NCBI RefSeq assembly: GCF_000239775.1
Contig: NZ_CAFI01000049.1
Coordinates: 1-56,760 of the forward strand
Length of the DNA: 56,760 nt
Reading direction: 5' to 3'
Origin: Bradyrhizobium sp. ORS 375
GTDB lineage: Bacteria > Pseudomonadota > Alphaproteobacteria > Rhizobiales > Xanthobacteraceae
A program made the position numbers and the translations under genes. The notes under the pieces were generated by a model. It saw only the letters and a program-made list of their open reading frames with translations. It made no database searches and was not told the origin of the DNA. Of the stretch, positions 38,037-49,085 are shown piece after piece. The stretch's first letter is position 1. Each line of letters opens with the position of its first letter.

Positions 38037-38046
38037 CAGGTCACCC

Positions 38047-40116
38047 TCACTCCGCTGCCGTCAGCATCTGCCCGGAGGCCAGGCGGGAGCATTCCGCCAT
38101 GACCGCCGAGGCGCGCGCGATCGGATTGGTGAGATAGAAGTCGTCGATGACAGGCTTGAACGGCGCCTTTTCCAGGCTGCCGCCCTTGCCCGCCAGGGTC
38201 TTGATGTCGGCGATCTTCCCGGCCTCGATCTGGTCGATGCGACCGAGATGCGGCACCGCCTTGATGATTTCGGCCCGGAGAGCCGCGAGCGAGTCGTAGC
38301 CGAGCTTGCGGCCGAGCACGTCGGACAGCGCGCGGATGATCGCCCAGTCCTCGCGGGCCTCACCCGGCGGGAACGACGCGCGCGCCGCGATCTGCACCCG
38401 GCCCTCGGTGTTGACGTAGAGGCCGGACTTCTCGGTGTAGGCGGCGCCCGGCAGGATGACGTCGGCGCGATGCGCGCCGCGGTCGCCATGGGTGCCGATG
38501 TAGACGGTGAACACGCCCTCGGGCACCTCGACCTCGTCGGCGCCGAGCAGGAACATCACGTCCATGGTGCCGAAGGTGGTCATCTGGGCGCCCGTGAGCC
38601 CGGTGCCGTTGAAGCCGATGTCCAGCGCGCCGACGCGCGACGCGGTGTCGTGCAGCACGGCAAAGCCGTTCCAGTCGTCGCGCACGGCGTTGACGTCCAT
38701 CGCGATCTTGGCGGCGAGCGCCAGGATCGCCCCGCCGTCATGGCGCGCGGCCGCGCCAGCGCCGACCAGCACGATCGGGTTCTTGGCGTTGCGGAAGGCG
38801 GTGGCGAAGGAATGCTTGCCGGCGGCGACGTCGCTGAGCGAGTCCGTGCCCGCGCCGATGTGCTCATAGGCGTAAGTGAGATCGGCCTTGGGGCCGACCA
38901 GACCGACCTTGAGCTGGCCCGAGCGCCAGCGCTTGCGGATGCGGGCGTTCAGCACGGCCGCTTCCTTGCGCGGATTGGCGCCGATGATCAGGATCGCGTC
39001 GGCCTGCTCGATGCCGGCGATGGTCGGATTGAACAGATAGGACGCGCGGCCAAGCTTGGCGTCGAAGCTGTCACCGCCCTGCACGGCCACATTGGTCGAG
39101 CCGAGCTTGGCGAGCAGATCCTTCAGCGCGTACATCTCCTCGACTGCGGCGAGATCGCCCGCGATGGCCCCGATGCGCTTGCCGTCGATGCGGGAGAGCT
39201 TTGCGGCGATCGCCTTGAACGCCTCCGGCCAGGTCGCCGGGCGCAGCTTGCCGTCCTCGCGGACGTAGGGACGATCGAGCCGCTGCGTGCGCAGGCCGTC
39301 GACGACATGGCGCGTCTTGTCGGAGATCCACTCCTCGTTCACGGCGTCGTTGATGCGCGGCAGGATGCGCATCACCTCGCGGCCGCGGGTATCGACGCGG
39401 ATCGCCGAGCCGAGACCATCCATCACGTCGATCGACTGCGTCTTGCCGAGCTCCCACGGACGCGCCGCGAAGGCGTAAGGCTTGGAGGTCAGCGCGCCGA
39501 CCGGGCAGATGTCGACCAGATTGCCCTGCAGCTCCGAGCTCAGCGCCTGCTCGAGATAGGTCGTGATCTCCATGTCCTCGCCGCGGCCCGTCGCGCCCAT
39601 TTCCGGCACGCCGCAGACTTCAGCGGAGAAGCGGACGCAGCGCGTGCACTGGATGCAGCGGGTCATCGAGGTCTTGACCAGCGCACCGAGATATTTGTCC
39701 TCGACGGCGCGCTTGTTCTCGGCGTAGCGGCTGGTGTCGACACCATAGCCCATCGCCTGGTCCTGCAGGTCGCACTCGCCGCCCTGGTCGCAGATCGGGC
39801 AGTCCAGCGGATGGTTGATCAGAAGGAATTCCATCACGCCTTCGCGTGCCTTCTTGACCATCGGCGACCGCGTCGAGATTTCCGGCGGCTCGCCCTTCGG
39901 TCCCGGCCGGCAATCGCGCACGCCCCAGGCGCAGCTCGCGACCGGCTTCGGTCCGCCCTTCACCTCGACGAGGCACATCCGGCAGTTGCCGGCGATCGAC
40001 AGCCGCTCGTGATAGCAGAAGCGCGGAATCTCGGCGCCCGCCGCCTCGCACGCCTGCAGCAGCGTGTACTCCGGCGGCACATCGATCTCTTTGCCATCGA
40101 TGATGATCTTGGTCAT
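38047..40116 (-). CDS. nuoG: NADH-quinone oxidoreductase subunit G
   Basis: This 689-residue iron-sulfur subunit of the peripheral arm has an N-terminal 2Fe-2S domain ([15 protein letters not shown]), a His-Cys3 4Fe-4S motif ([18 protein letters not shown]) and a further 4Fe-4S motif ([15 protein letters not shown]). A molybdopterin-oxidoreductase-like domain without cofactor follows. About 97 bases separate it from nuoF, the largest gap within the nuo genes. Confidence 0.97.
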   Translation of the reverse strand: MTKIIIDGKEIDVPPEYTLLQACEAAGAEIPRFCYHERLSIAGNCRMCLVEVKGGPKPVASCAWGVRDCRPGPKGEPPEISTRSPMVKKAREGVMEFLLINHPLDCPICDQGGECDLQDQAMGYGVDTSRYAENKRAVEDKYLGALVKTSMTRCIQCTRCVRFSAEVCGVPEMGATGRGEDMEITTYLEQALSSELQGNLVDICPVGALTSKPYAFAARPWELGKTQSIDVMDGLGSAIRVDTRGREVMRILPRINDAVNEEWISDKTRHVVDGLRTQRLDRPYVREDGKLRPATWPEAFKAIAAKLSRIDGKRIGAIAGDLAAVEEMYALKDLLAKLGSTNVAVQGGDSFDAKLGRASYLFNPTIAGIEQADAILIIGANPRKEAAVLNARIRKRWRSGQLKVGLVGPKADLTYAYEHIGAGTDSLSDVAAGKHSFATAFRNAKNPIVLVGAGAAARHDGGAILALAAKIAMDVNAVRDDWNGFAVLHDTASRVGALDIGFNGTGLTGAQMTTFGTMDVMFLLGADEVEVPEGVFTVYIGTHGDRGAHRADVILPGAAYTEKSGLYVNTEGRVQIAARASFPPGEAREDWAIIRALSDVLGRKLGYDSLAALRAEIIKAVPHLGRIDQIEAGKIADIKTLAGKGGSLEKAPFKPVIDDFYLTNPIARASAVMAECSRLASGQMLTAAE

Positions 40117-40213
40117 TGCCTCACATCTCTCTCAAACCACGGACCACCGCGCCGCGCGCCGTGAGGGCGCAAGCACGACGGAAAACCTTGCTGGCGGACA
40201 GGACCGCCATCAC

Positions 40214-41539
<1,326 letters not shown>

Positions 41540-41558
41540 CAGACGGCTTCCTCTGACA

Positions 41559-41774
41559 TCAGCGGTTCGACTGCATGGTGGCGATGAAGGCGGCGCAGCC
41601 GCCGAACACCAAGGCCCACAGCAGACTGGACTCCAGCGTCGCGTTCAGCGCGAACCGCTGCAGTACGAAAATGAAAGCGGCGGCTGCGAGCGTGTGCAGC
41701 GCCACGTAGCGCCAATTCTTCATCGCGGCGCCCTCTTCGCCCAGGGCCGCAACGCGGGTGCGATTGCGGCTCAT
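41559..41774 (-). CDS. Small two-helix membrane protein encoded between nuoE and nuoF
   Basis: This 71-residue protein has a charged N-terminus ([17 protein letters not shown]) and two hydrophobic segments (about residues 24-40, [17 protein letters not shown], and 48-65, [17 protein letters not shown]). Its ATG overlaps the nuoE stop by 4 bases (ATGA), so it is translated with complex I genes; an inner ATG at 41723 is less likely. I do not recognise a named family. Its place suggests an accessory or assembly role for complex I, which is inference. Confidence 0.75.
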   Translation of the reverse strand: MSRNRTRVAALGEEGAAMKNWRYVALHTLAAAAFIFVLQRFALNATLESSLLWALVFGGCAAFIATMQSNR

Positions 41775-42382
41775 GTCTTCTCCTTCAGCGTCGTCGGCCC
41801 GCCCGCCGGCGCCGAGAACTGGCGACCGTTCTGCGGGCCCGGCGTCGGCAGATTGCCGGTCGCGAAGCCGTCGAGCACCTTGCCGAAGCTTTCCGGCGTC
41901 AGGTCCTCATAGGTATCCTTCCAGATCTGCACCATCGGCGCATTCACACAGGCGCCCAGGCACTCGACTTCCTCCCAGCTGAAGTCGCCGTCCTTGGACA
42001 GGTGGAACGGGTCGTGATGGATGCGGTGCTTGCAGACCTCGATCAGCTCCTCGGCGCCGCGCAGCCGGCACGGCGTGGTGCCGCAGACCTGCACATGCGC
42101 CTTCTTGCCGACCGGCTGCAGCTGGAACATCGTGTAGAAGGTCGCGACCTCGAGCACGCGGATATAGGGCATGCCGAGCATGTCGGCGACGACGCGGATG
42201 GCCGCTTCCGAGACCCAGCCCTCGTTCTGCTCCTGCGCACGCCACAGGATCGCGATCACGGCCGAGGCCTGGCGGCCTTCCGGATATTTGGCGATCTGGG
42301 CCCTGGCGAAGGCGAGGTTTTCATCCGTGAACGCAAAGCTCGCGGGCTGGACTTCCTTCGGGGCAAGACGACGGACGGACAT
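41771..42382 (-). CDS. nuoE: NADH-quinone oxidoreductase subunit E
   Basis: This 203-residue thioredoxin-like subunit carries the 2Fe-2S cluster N1a, with ligands in [10 protein letters not shown] and [10 protein letters not shown]. The N-terminal helical domain ([28 protein letters not shown]) is normal. It lies 14 bases after the FkbM-type methyltransferase gene and overlaps the small membrane protein gene. Confidence 0.97.
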   Translation of the reverse strand: MSVRRLAPKEVQPASFAFTDENLAFARAQIAKYPEGRQASAVIAILWRAQEQNEGWVSEAAIRVVADMLGMPYIRVLEVATFYTMFQLQPVGKKAHVQVCGTTPCRLRGAEELIEVCKHRIHHDPFHLSKDGDFSWEEVECLGACVNAPMVQIWKDTYEDLTPESFGKVLDGFATGNLPTPGPQNGRQFSAPAGGPTTLKEKT

Positions 42383-42396
42383 GGCTCTCTAGTCTT

Positions 42397-43356
42397 TCAT
42401 TGCATGCGGCGCGCGGCACTTGCATTGAGCGCTGCGACGCGATTCTGCCAGAAGGCACTTGCAGTTCCGAACACGTTATAGCCGACGTGCGCGGACACCT
42501 TGATGCGGTCGAGGATCGACAATTCGGTCACGGTCTCGAACCGGCCGCTCGCGGGGTCGTAGACCATCAGTTGCATCGGCGTATGATCGAGGATGTAGCG
42601 CGAGACCGTATGATTACGGTCCTGCCCGTGCTCCTCGCACAGGATCATGCTGTCGGTCTCCAGCAGCCGCGCCCCGCCCTTGATCGCCTCGATCTCGACG
42701 CCCTCGACGTCGAGCTTGATCAGATACTTGCCGGAGGCTGTGACCTTGCCCTCGTCGATGAGATCGTCGAGCGCCATCACCGGGACCGGCTCGCCACCAG
42801 CATCACCACCGGCGATGCTGAAGGCCTCGTGCTTGGTGCCGGTCAGGTGAGCGACGCCCCGCCGCTCGCCGATGGCGCATTTCATCACCTCGAAGCGGCC
42901 GCCATTGATCATGGAATTGTTGGCGAGCTTGGCGAAGTTCGCCGACGACGGCTCGATCGCGATCGCCTTATGCGATCCATAGGGCGCGCTCGACACCAGC
43001 ACCGACCAGTAGCCGTAATTGGCGCCGCCATCGATGAAGGTGTAGTCGACGTCGACAGCTCCGAGAAACAGCAGCTCGAGCTCGTCCTCGTAGTGGTAGG
43101 AACGGTTGAGCAGCTTGCTCCAATAGCCGTCGCCGTAAGGAAACTCGAACACCGCATCCTGGTTGAGCTTCACCGCGAGATTGCGCTCCGGCAGCGCGAG
43201 GCGCAAGAGATTGGCGCAGCGGTTGTAGCCGCGATGCGAAAAGTGCGAGGAGATCTTCGAGCCGGTAGACAGCGCCAATGCAGCCGTGCGCTCCCAGAGG
43301 TTCGCTCCTTCGAGCGCTCCGGACGCACGATCGAACTGGATCGGCGCATGGCCCAT
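42397..43356 (-). CDS. FkbM-family SAM-dependent methyltransferase inserted between nuoD and nuoE
   Basis: This 319-residue protein shows the FkbM methyltransferase features. The SAM-binding loop is FIDGGANYGYWSVL (about residues 108-121), followed by AIAIEPSSANFAKLANN. Then come PVMALDDLIDEG and the FkbM signature IKLDVEGVEIEAIKGGARLL. Family members usually O-methylate sugars or small molecules. Here the gene sits inside the nuo genes: its ATG at 43356 shares one base with the nuoD stop (TGATG), and it ends 14 bases before nuoE. Co-expression with complex I is therefore near certain; a role in complex I modification or quinone chemistry is inference only. No signal peptide is seen, so it acts in the cytoplasm. 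Confidence 0.9.
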   Translation of the reverse strand: MGHAPIQFDRASGALEGANLWERTAALALSTGSKISSHFSHRGYNRCANLLRLALPERNLAVKLNQDAVFEFPYGDGYWSKLLNRSYHYEDELELLFLGAVDVDYTFIDGGANYGYWSVLVSSAPYGSHKAIAIEPSSANFAKLANNSMINGGRFEVMKCAIGERRGVAHLTGTKHEAFSIAGGDAGGEPVPVMALDDLIDEGKVTASGKYLIKLDVEGVEIEAIKGGARLLETDSMILCEEHGQDRNHTVSRYILDHTPMQLMVYDPASGRFETVTELSILDRIKVSAHVGYNVFGTASAFWQNRVAALNASAARRMQ

Positions 43357-44552
43357 CAGCGATCCACCTCTCCGAACACGATGTCGAGCGAGCCGAGGAT
43401 GGCCGAGACGTCGGCGAGCAGATGGCCGCGGCAGAGGAAGTCCATCGCCTGCAGGTGGGCGAAGCCCGGCGCGCGGATCTTGCACTTGTACGGCTTGTTG
43501 GTGCCGTCGGCGACCAGGTAGACGCCGAACTCGCCCTTCGGCGCCTCGACGGCCGCATAGATCTCGCCGGCCGGCACGTGGACGCCCTCGGTGTAGAGCT
43601 TGAAATGGTGGATCAGCGCTTCCATCGAGCGCTTCATCTCACCGCGGCGCGGCGGCGCGATCTTGTTGTCGGTGATCAGCACCGGGCCCTGCCCGTCCGG
43701 CGCACGCAGCTTGGCGATGCACTGCTTCATAATGCGGACGGACTGACGCATCTCCTCCATGCGGATCAGATAGCGATCGTAGCAGTCGCCGTTCTTGCCG
43801 ATCGGAATGTCGAAGTCCATCTCGGCATAGACGTCGTAAGGCTGCGACTTGCGCAGGTCCCAGGCGGCGCCGGAGCCGCGTACCATCACGCCGGAGAAGC
43901 CCCACTCCCAGGCTTGCTTCAGGGTCACCACGCCGATGTCGACGTTGCGCTGCTTGAAGATGCGGTTGCCGGTCAGCAGTTGGTCGAGATCGTCCACGAC
44001 CTTGAGGAACGGGTCGCAGAACGCGTCGATATCGTCGATCAGCTTGGTCGGCAGATCCTGGTGGACGCCGCCGATGCGGAAGTAGTTGGCGTGCATGCGC
44101 GAGCCGGAGGCGCGCTCATAGAACACCATCAGCTTCTCGCGCTCTTCGAAGCCCCACAGCGGCGGGGTCAGCGCGCCGACGTCCATCGCCTGCGTCGTGA
44201 CGTTCAAAAGATGCGACAGCAGACGGCCGATCTCGGAGTACAGCACGCGGATCAGCTGGCCGCGGCGCGGCACCTCGATGCCGAGCAGCCGCTCGGCGGC
44301 GAGGCAGAACGCATGCTCCTGGTTCATCGGCGCGACGTAGTCGAGCCGATCGAAGTACGGCATCGCCTGCAGATAGGTCTTGGTCTCGATCAGCTTCTCG
44401 GTGCCGCGGTGGAGCAGGCCGATATGCGGGTCGACACGCTCGACGACCTCGCCGTCCAGCTCAAGGACGAGACGAAGGACGCCATGCGCCGCCGGATGCT
44501 GCGGACCGAAGTTGATCGTGAAATTGCGAAGTGCGGGGCTCTGCTCGTTCAT
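43356..44552 (-). CDS. nuoD: NADH-quinone oxidoreductase subunit D
   Basis: This 398-residue quinone-site subunit has the [18 protein letters not shown] loop (quinone-binding His), [12 protein letters not shown], and the C-terminal [38 protein letters not shown]-type end. The ATG at 44552 follows GGGAGCG. A GTG at 44570, overlapping the nuoC stop by 4 bases, would add six residues and is also possible. Confidence 0.97.
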   Translation of the reverse strand: MNEQSPALRNFTINFGPQHPAAHGVLRLVLELDGEVVERVDPHIGLLHRGTEKLIETKTYLQAMPYFDRLDYVAPMNQEHAFCLAAERLLGIEVPRRGQLIRVLYSEIGRLLSHLLNVTTQAMDVGALTPPLWGFEEREKLMVFYERASGSRMHANYFRIGGVHQDLPTKLIDDIDAFCDPFLKVVDDLDQLLTGNRIFKQRNVDIGVVTLKQAWEWGFSGVMVRGSGAAWDLRKSQPYDVYAEMDFDIPIGKNGDCYDRYLIRMEEMRQSVRIMKQCIAKLRAPDGQGPVLITDNKIAPPRRGEMKRSMEALIHHFKLYTEGVHVPAGEIYAAVEAPKGEFGVYLVADGTNKPYKCKIRAPGFAHLQAMDFLCRGHLLADVSAILGSLDIVFGEVDR

Positions 44553-44566
44553 GCCTGCGCTCCCAC

Positions 44567-45172
44567 TCACTTGGTCGCTTTCTCATCGCCAGGCAGCGGA
44601 TAGTCCGCGCCTTCCCAGGGCGAGAGAAAATCGAACTTGCGGAATTCCTGGTTGAGCCGGACCGGCTCGTAGATCACCCGCTTCTCTTGGTCATCGTAGC
44701 GGACCTCGACGAAGCCCGTGGTCGGGAAGTCCTTGCGCAGCGGATGGCCGTCGAAGCCGTAGTCGGTCAGCAGCCGGCGCATGTCGGGATGGCCGACGAA
44801 GATCACGCCGTATAGGTCATAGGCCTCGCGCTCAAACCAGTCGGCGCCCGGAAAGACGTCGATGATCGAGGGCACCTGCGTCATCTCGTCGGCTTCGGCC
44901 TTGAGCCGGATGCGGGTATTCAGCGTCGGCGACAGGAAGTGGTAGACGACCTCGAAGCGCTTGGCGCGCTCGGGGTAGTCGACTGCCGTGATGTCGGTGA
45001 AGTTGATGAAGCGGCAGGCCGGATCATCGCGCAGATACTTCACGACCTCGACGATCCGGGCCGGATCGACGTTGACCGTGAGCTGGTTGAAAGCGACCGA
45101 ATGGCCGAGCGCCGCGCCCGGAAGCGCGCTCACGATCGTCTGCCCAAGGGCGTCGAGCCTGCCGTCGTCCAT
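44567..45172 (-). CDS. nuoC: NADH-quinone oxidoreductase subunit C
   Basis: This 201-residue peripheral-arm subunit has the diagnostic [31 protein letters not shown]-type signature, with HPLRKDFP following. The ATG at 45172 follows AAGG with fair spacing; an in-frame TTG two codons upstream is less likely. It is a separate gene and not fused to nuoD, as is usual for alphaproteobacteria. Confidence 0.96.
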   Translation of the reverse strand: MDDGRLDALGQTIVSALPGAALGHSVAFNQLTVNVDPARIVEVVKYLRDDPACRFINFTDITAVDYPERAKRFEVVYHFLSPTLNTRIRLKAEADEMTQVPSIIDVFPGADWFEREAYDLYGVIFVGHPDMRRLLTDYGFDGHPLRKDFPTTGFVEVRYDDQEKRVIYEPVRLNQEFRKFDFLSPWEGADYPLPGDEKATK

Positions 45173-45183
45173 GACCAAAACCT

Positions 45184-45771
45184 TCAGCGTTCGATGGTGC
45201 CGGTGCGACGGATCTTCTTCTGCAAGAGCAGAACACCGTACAGCAGCGCTTCCGCGGTCGGCGGACAGCCGGGCACATAGATATCAATGGGAACGATGCG
45301 ATCGCAGCCGCGGACCACCGAATAGGAATAGTGGTAGTAGCCGCCGCCATTGGCGCAGGAGCCCATCGAGATGACGTAGCGCGGCTCCGGCATCTGGTCG
45401 TAGACCTTGCGCAGCGCCGGCGCCATCTTGTTGGTCAGGGTGCCCGCGACGATCATCACGTCGGACTGGCGCGGCGAGGCACGCGGCGCGAAGCCGAAGC
45501 GCTCGACGTCGTAGCGCGGCATCGAGACCTGCATCATCTCGACGGCGCAGCAGGCCAGGCCGAACGTCATCCACATCAAGGAGCCGGTGCGGGCCCAGGT
45601 GATGAGATCGTCAGCGGTGGCGACGAAGAATCCCTTGTCCGACAGTTCGTGCTTGACCTCGAGGAAATACGGGTCGTTGGCACCAACAGGCCTGCCGGTC
45701 GCGGGATCGAGAATGCCCTTCGGGGCCGGTGCGATCACCGGACCGGAGGACGGGGTCGGGCTCAATCCCAT
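45184..45771 (-). CDS. nuoB: NADH-quinone oxidoreductase subunit B
   Basis: This 195-residue subunit holds cluster N2. The cysteine ligands are visible in [20 protein letters not shown] and [12 protein letters not shown]. Its start overlaps the end of nuoA by 10 bases, and it ends 11 bases before nuoC. Confidence 0.97.
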   Translation of the reverse strand: MGLSPTPSSGPVIAPAPKGILDPATGRPVGANDPYFLEVKHELSDKGFFVATADDLITWARTGSLMWMTFGLACCAVEMMQVSMPRYDVERFGFAPRASPRQSDVMIVAGTLTNKMAPALRKVYDQMPEPRYVISMGSCANGGGYYHYSYSVVRGCDRIVPIDIYVPGCPPTAEALLYGVLLLQKKIRRTGTIER

Positions 45772-46127
45772 TCAAGCGCGCCTTTCTTCCATTCGTAGGC
45801 AAACCCGACCGTCAGCACGGCCAGGAACACCAGCATCGACCAGAAGCCGGCCGCGCCGAGCTTGCCGAATGCGACTGCCCAGGGGAACAGGAAGGCGACT
45901 TCGAGGTCGAAGATGATGAAAAGGATGGCAACCAGGTAGAAGCGGACATCGAACTTCATGCGGGCGTCGTCGAACGCGTTGAAGCCGCATTCGTACGCGG
46001 AGAGCTTCTCGGGATCAGGCTGCTGGTAGGCGACCAGGAACGGCGCGATCAGCAGCACCACCCCGATGATGGCTGCGACACCTATGAAGACGACGAGGGG
46101 GAGATAGTTCTGAAGGATGCCGGTCAT
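45762..46127 (-). CDS. nuoA: NADH-quinone oxidoreductase subunit A
   Basis: This 121-residue subunit has three helices and the conserved [35 protein letters not shown]-type loop and helix region. The ATG at 46127 follows AAGGATGCCGG. It is the first gene of the complex I run, so the promoter must lie in the roughly 600-base gap upstream (46128-46745). I could not assign promoter boxes there with confidence. Confidence 0.96.
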   Translation of the reverse strand: MTGILQNYLPLVVFIGVAAIIGVVLLIAPFLVAYQQPDPEKLSAYECGFNAFDDARMKFDVRFYLVAILFIIFDLEVAFLFPWAVAFGKLGAAGFWSMLVFLAVLTVGFAYEWKKGALEWD

Positions 46128-46745
46128 CGGCGCCACTTTCCTCTGCGGTTTCGGTGCAAACCGCAGACTCGCTGCATTGGAATTGGTCGAAGCCTTAGCG
46201 CAGCGCACCAAGCCGCGCAAGACAAGCCCGTCTCACCGCCGCCATCCCTCCCCACATTGCGGAAACCCGGACACACAGGGCATGACGGCGATCGCGGCAG
46301 CGGCGCGCCATGCGCATCCGGGGCCCGCAGCAATACGGTGTCGCACCTGACGTCGAGGAATGCTGACAGGGTCAGCAATCACGAGCACGCACGGCGTTGT
46401 GCGCAGGCCAGAACTCGTCGGAGACGGAATGCGAAACTCTGCGCGAGCCGCGATCTGTTGCGAACAGCCAATGGCCCGATGCGCTTCCGTTATCGAGCCA
46501 GATGGAGACGAGCGGCCGTCGAATCAAGTCGCCGGAGGCGCAGAGCTGCGGCGCATAAACGGCCGGATCGCGGTCAGTGGACCGGCCGGCGCAGCCCAGC
46601 TGAGCTGGCCCGTGTACCGTCGATTGCCGAAGCCGATCCTGCAACCGATGAAACCATTTTGAGGAAACGAAGAAACCGGATCGAAACAAAGCGGCGGTAC
46701 ACATCCCGGCAACAAAGTGGCGCTCTGAGACGCCGGGAGGCTGAC
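46128..46745. other. Gene-free stretch upstream of nuoA
   Basis: 618 bases between the divergent nuoA gene and a 66-residue protein gene. It must hold the promoters for both. The sequence from 46380 to 46640 shows no protein-like frame with a start signal on either strand. A short palindrome CCAGCTGAGCTGG is seen near 46600. No clear -35/-10 pair could be fixed for nuoA. Confidence 0.5.
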
Positions 46746-46946
46746 ATGAACCACTCGATCCATTCCGCTGACCGCTCGACCCATCTGAAGATTGTCGTCG
46801 TGGCCCTGATTGCAGGCATCGCCGTGACCGCCTTCGGGATCGCGGCCCGCACCAGCGTCAACTACAGCCAGACCGCCTCGCATGCGGTGGTCAAGGCCGG
46901 CAAGCCGGTCGCCGTGACGAGCGCGAGCGAGCCGATGGTTCGCTGA
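46746..46946 (+). CDS. 66-residue single-pass membrane protein
   Basis: This short protein (MNHSIHSADRSTHLK onward) has one hydrophobic segment (about residues 16-34, IVVVALIAGIAVTAFGIAA) and a 30-residue tail likely on the outer side. A GGGAGG site lies 5 bases before the ATG at 46746, and an intrinsic terminator follows at 46980-47000, so it forms a complete single-gene unit. I believe similar short proteins are widespread in Bradyrhizobium, but no function is known. A much longer frame reading in from the nuo side is not real. Confidence 0.8.
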   Translation: MNHSIHSADRSTHLKIVVVALIAGIAVTAFGIAARTSVNYSQTASHAVVKAGKPVAVTSASEPMVR

Positions 46947-46979
46947 TCCCTGCGCAGTTCCGCAGCTTGCGTCTGTTTG

Positions 46980-47000
46980 AGGCCGCCGCTTCGGCGGCCT
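46980..47000 (+). terminator. Intrinsic terminator of the 66-residue protein gene
   Basis: An 8-bp perfect stem AGGCCGCC/GGCGGCCT with loop GCTTC is followed by TTGCTTTT. It lies about 35 bases after the stop codon at 46946. Confidence 0.75.
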
Positions 47001-47131
47001 TTGCTTTTGGGGATCAGGATGGCGGCCAGGACCGTAGAACCCAGCGTGCTCGACAGGCGATAGGATCCATCGCAGCCGATGGGCGCTGGCAATTCGGAAG
47101 CAAAACGATCTTGGGGGATGGGCCATCGAAA

Positions 47132-47208
<77 letters not shown>

Positions 47209-47235
47209 GTGATCGCGAAATCCGCGGAGGAGTGC

Positions 47236-47264
47236 GACTTAAAGGGGGGAAGTTTCGAAGTCAA
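47236..47264 (-). promoter_or_regulatory. Promoter of the tRNA-Asp gene
   Basis: On the minus strand TTGACT (47264-47259, preceded by C) and TAAGTC (47241-47236) are separated by exactly 17 bases. The expected start point near 47229 is about 20 bases before the tRNA 5' end. The CTTGAC form of the -35 box is typical of rhizobia. Confidence 0.65.
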
Positions 47265-47807
47265 GGCCAATGAACTCCAACTTGTGAGAAGTCTTGATGG
47301 CCGGGCAATGCAGCATGGCTGCGAGGGTCGTCCCTCCCAGCATCCGCCCGAATCCTGCAGCCGGCGTCGCTCAGGCCGTCAAAAGAGGATGGGCGCGGTC
47401 AGCTTCGTGGAGGACGGCAGAAACGAACGCTCCTGAGCCCGTTGACCGCGACTCAACAGCGGACGGAAAAGGCACAGGTGCGCGCGTCCGATCGCCAAAG
47501 CGCGGCGTTACGGTCCACCAGGCTAGCCCCGCCGCAGACCAAGAGAGATGGTTCGGAACGGGTGAGCGAATCGGGCAACACCTGCGCAACAAGAATGGGT
47601 CCGAGTCCCTCGAGGCAGGTCGTCGGCCAGACGCTGCCCTGATATATCCCAACGGCAATCCTCGGGGACAAGCTCGCGCGTCGGGTGAGCACCGGCAGAC
47701 ACGGGGGCCAGCGAACCAAGCCCATCGGTGGCATGAAGTATACCAATTGATATACTAGTATACGCGTTAGGTATTATAATCCTCCCCCCTCTCCTCTCGT
47801 GGTGCCC
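47265..47807. other. Gene-free stretch between tRNA-Asp and pepT
   Basis: About 540 bases without a convincing gene. Its right end, from 47730 to 47785, becomes sharply AT-rich and holds overlapping palindromes and a TATAAT box for pepT. The rest shows nothing I can name. Confidence 0.5.
47738..47780 (+). promoter_or_regulatory. Overlapping GTATAC palindromes and -10 box upstream of pepT
   Basis: Positions 47738-47755 form a near-perfect 18-base palindrome (GTATA, CAATTG core, TATAC). Positions 47751-47762 form the perfect palindrome TATACTAGTATA. A TATAAT box follows at 47775-47780, about 28 bases before the pepT start codon. Such GTATAC dyads resemble operators of GntR-type regulators. No regulator gene is adjacent, so a role in controlling pepT is inference. 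Confidence 0.5.
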
Positions 47808-49064
47808 ATGTCCGACCTGTTTCAGAGCTATACGCACTCCGTCACCGAGCGCTTTCTCCGCTATGTCGTGATCGACACGCAGTCGGATCCCACCTCCCCG
47901 ACCTGCCCCTCCACGCTGAAGCAGAAGAATCTCGGCCGCCTGCTCGCCGCCGAGCTGCAGGCCATGGGCCTGTCGGACGCGCATATGGACGAGCACGGCT
48001 ATGTCTATGCAACGATCCCGGCCACCACCGACAAGACCGTTCCGGTGATCTGCTTCTGCTCGCACATGGACACCTCACCCGACTGCTCCGGCGCGGACGT
48101 GAAGCCGCAGATCGTACGCAGCTATCAGGGCGGCGACATCGTGCTGCCGGGTGACCCCAGCCAGGTGATCCGCCCCCCCGATCATCCGGCGCTGGCCGCC
48201 CAGATCGGCCAGGATATCGTCACCTCCGATGGCACCACCCTGCTCGGCGCCGACAACAAGGCCGGCATCGCCGAGATCATGGACGCGGCGCAGTTCCTGC
48301 TGAGCAACCCTGACATCAAGCACGGCGCGATCAAGATCCTCTTCACCCCGGACGAGGAGATCGGGCGCGGCGTCGACCGGGTCGACCTGACGAAGCTCGG
48401 CGCGGAGTTCGGCTACACGATGGACGGCGAGACCGCGGGAAATATCGAGGACGAGACCTTCTCGGCGGATGGCGCGACGGTCATCATCAACGGCGTCAGC
48501 GCCCATCCCGGCTTCGCCAAAGGCAAGATGGAGCACGCCGTCAAGATCGCGTCCGCCATCGTCGAGCGCCTGCCCAAGGACACCTGCTCGCCGGAGACCA
48601 CCGAGGGCAAGGAGGGCTTCCTGCATCCGGTCGGGATCTCCGGCACGCTCGAGCAGGCCCGGGTCGACTTCATCGTGCGCGATTTCAGCGAGCAGGGCCT
48701 GCGGCAGAAGGAGGCGCTGCTCGAGGACATCATCAAGGACGTGCTGCGGGACTATCCGCGCTCCAGCTACCAGATGCAGGTCAAGGCGCAGTATCGCAAC
48801 ATGAAGGAGGTGATCGACCTGCATCCGCAGATCGTCACCTATGCCGAGGATGCGATACGCCGCGCCGGTCTCACGCCCGTGCGCACCTCGATCCGCGGCG
48901 GCACCGACGGCTCACGACTGTCCTTCATGGGGCTGCCCTGCCCCAACATCTTCGCCGGCGAGCACGCCTTCCACTCGCGGCTGGAATGGGTCAGCGTCCG
49001 CGACATGGAGAAGGCGGTGCAGACCATCGTGCATCTCGCGATGATCTGGGAGGAGCACGCCTGA
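47808..49064 (+). CDS. pepT: Peptidase T (tripeptide aminopeptidase)
   Basis: This 418-residue M20-family zinc aminopeptidase removes the N-terminal residue of tripeptides. Metal ligands and catalytic residues are visible in CFCSHMDTSPD, LLGADNKAGIAEIM, FTPDEEIGRG, YTMDGETAG and GEHAFHSRLEWVS. The length matches the family. The ATG at 47808 is chosen, although GTG codons at 47799 and 47802 are in frame. No Shine-Dalgarno sequence is visible; the leader is pyrimidine-rich (CCTCCCCCCTCTCCTCTC) and the -10 box is close, so the 5' leader must be short. Confidence 0.95.
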   Translation: MSDLFQSYTHSVTERFLRYVVIDTQSDPTSPTCPSTLKQKNLGRLLAAELQAMGLSDAHMDEHGYVYATIPATTDKTVPVICFCSHMDTSPDCSGADVKPQIVRSYQGGDIVLPGDPSQVIRPPDHPALAAQIGQDIVTSDGTTLLGADNKAGIAEIMDAAQFLLSNPDIKHGAIKILFTPDEEIGRGVDRVDLTKLGAEFGYTMDGETAGNIEDETFSADGATVIINGVSAHPGFAKGKMEHAVKIASAIVERLPKDTCSPETTEGKEGFLHPVGISGTLEQARVDFIVRDFSEQGLRQKEALLEDIIKDVLRDYPRSSYQMQVKAQYRNMKEVIDLHPQIVTYAEDAIRRAGLTPVRTSIRGGTDGSRLSFMGLPCPNIFAGEHAFHSRLEWVSVRDMEKAVQTIVHLAMIWEEHA

Positions 49065-49085
49065 CGCCGGATGCGGCGCGGGCCC

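Noticed and set aside
47265-47720. Short overlapping frames on both strands before pepT
   Set aside because: None has a convincing ribosome-binding site or protein-like composition; treated as non-coding.
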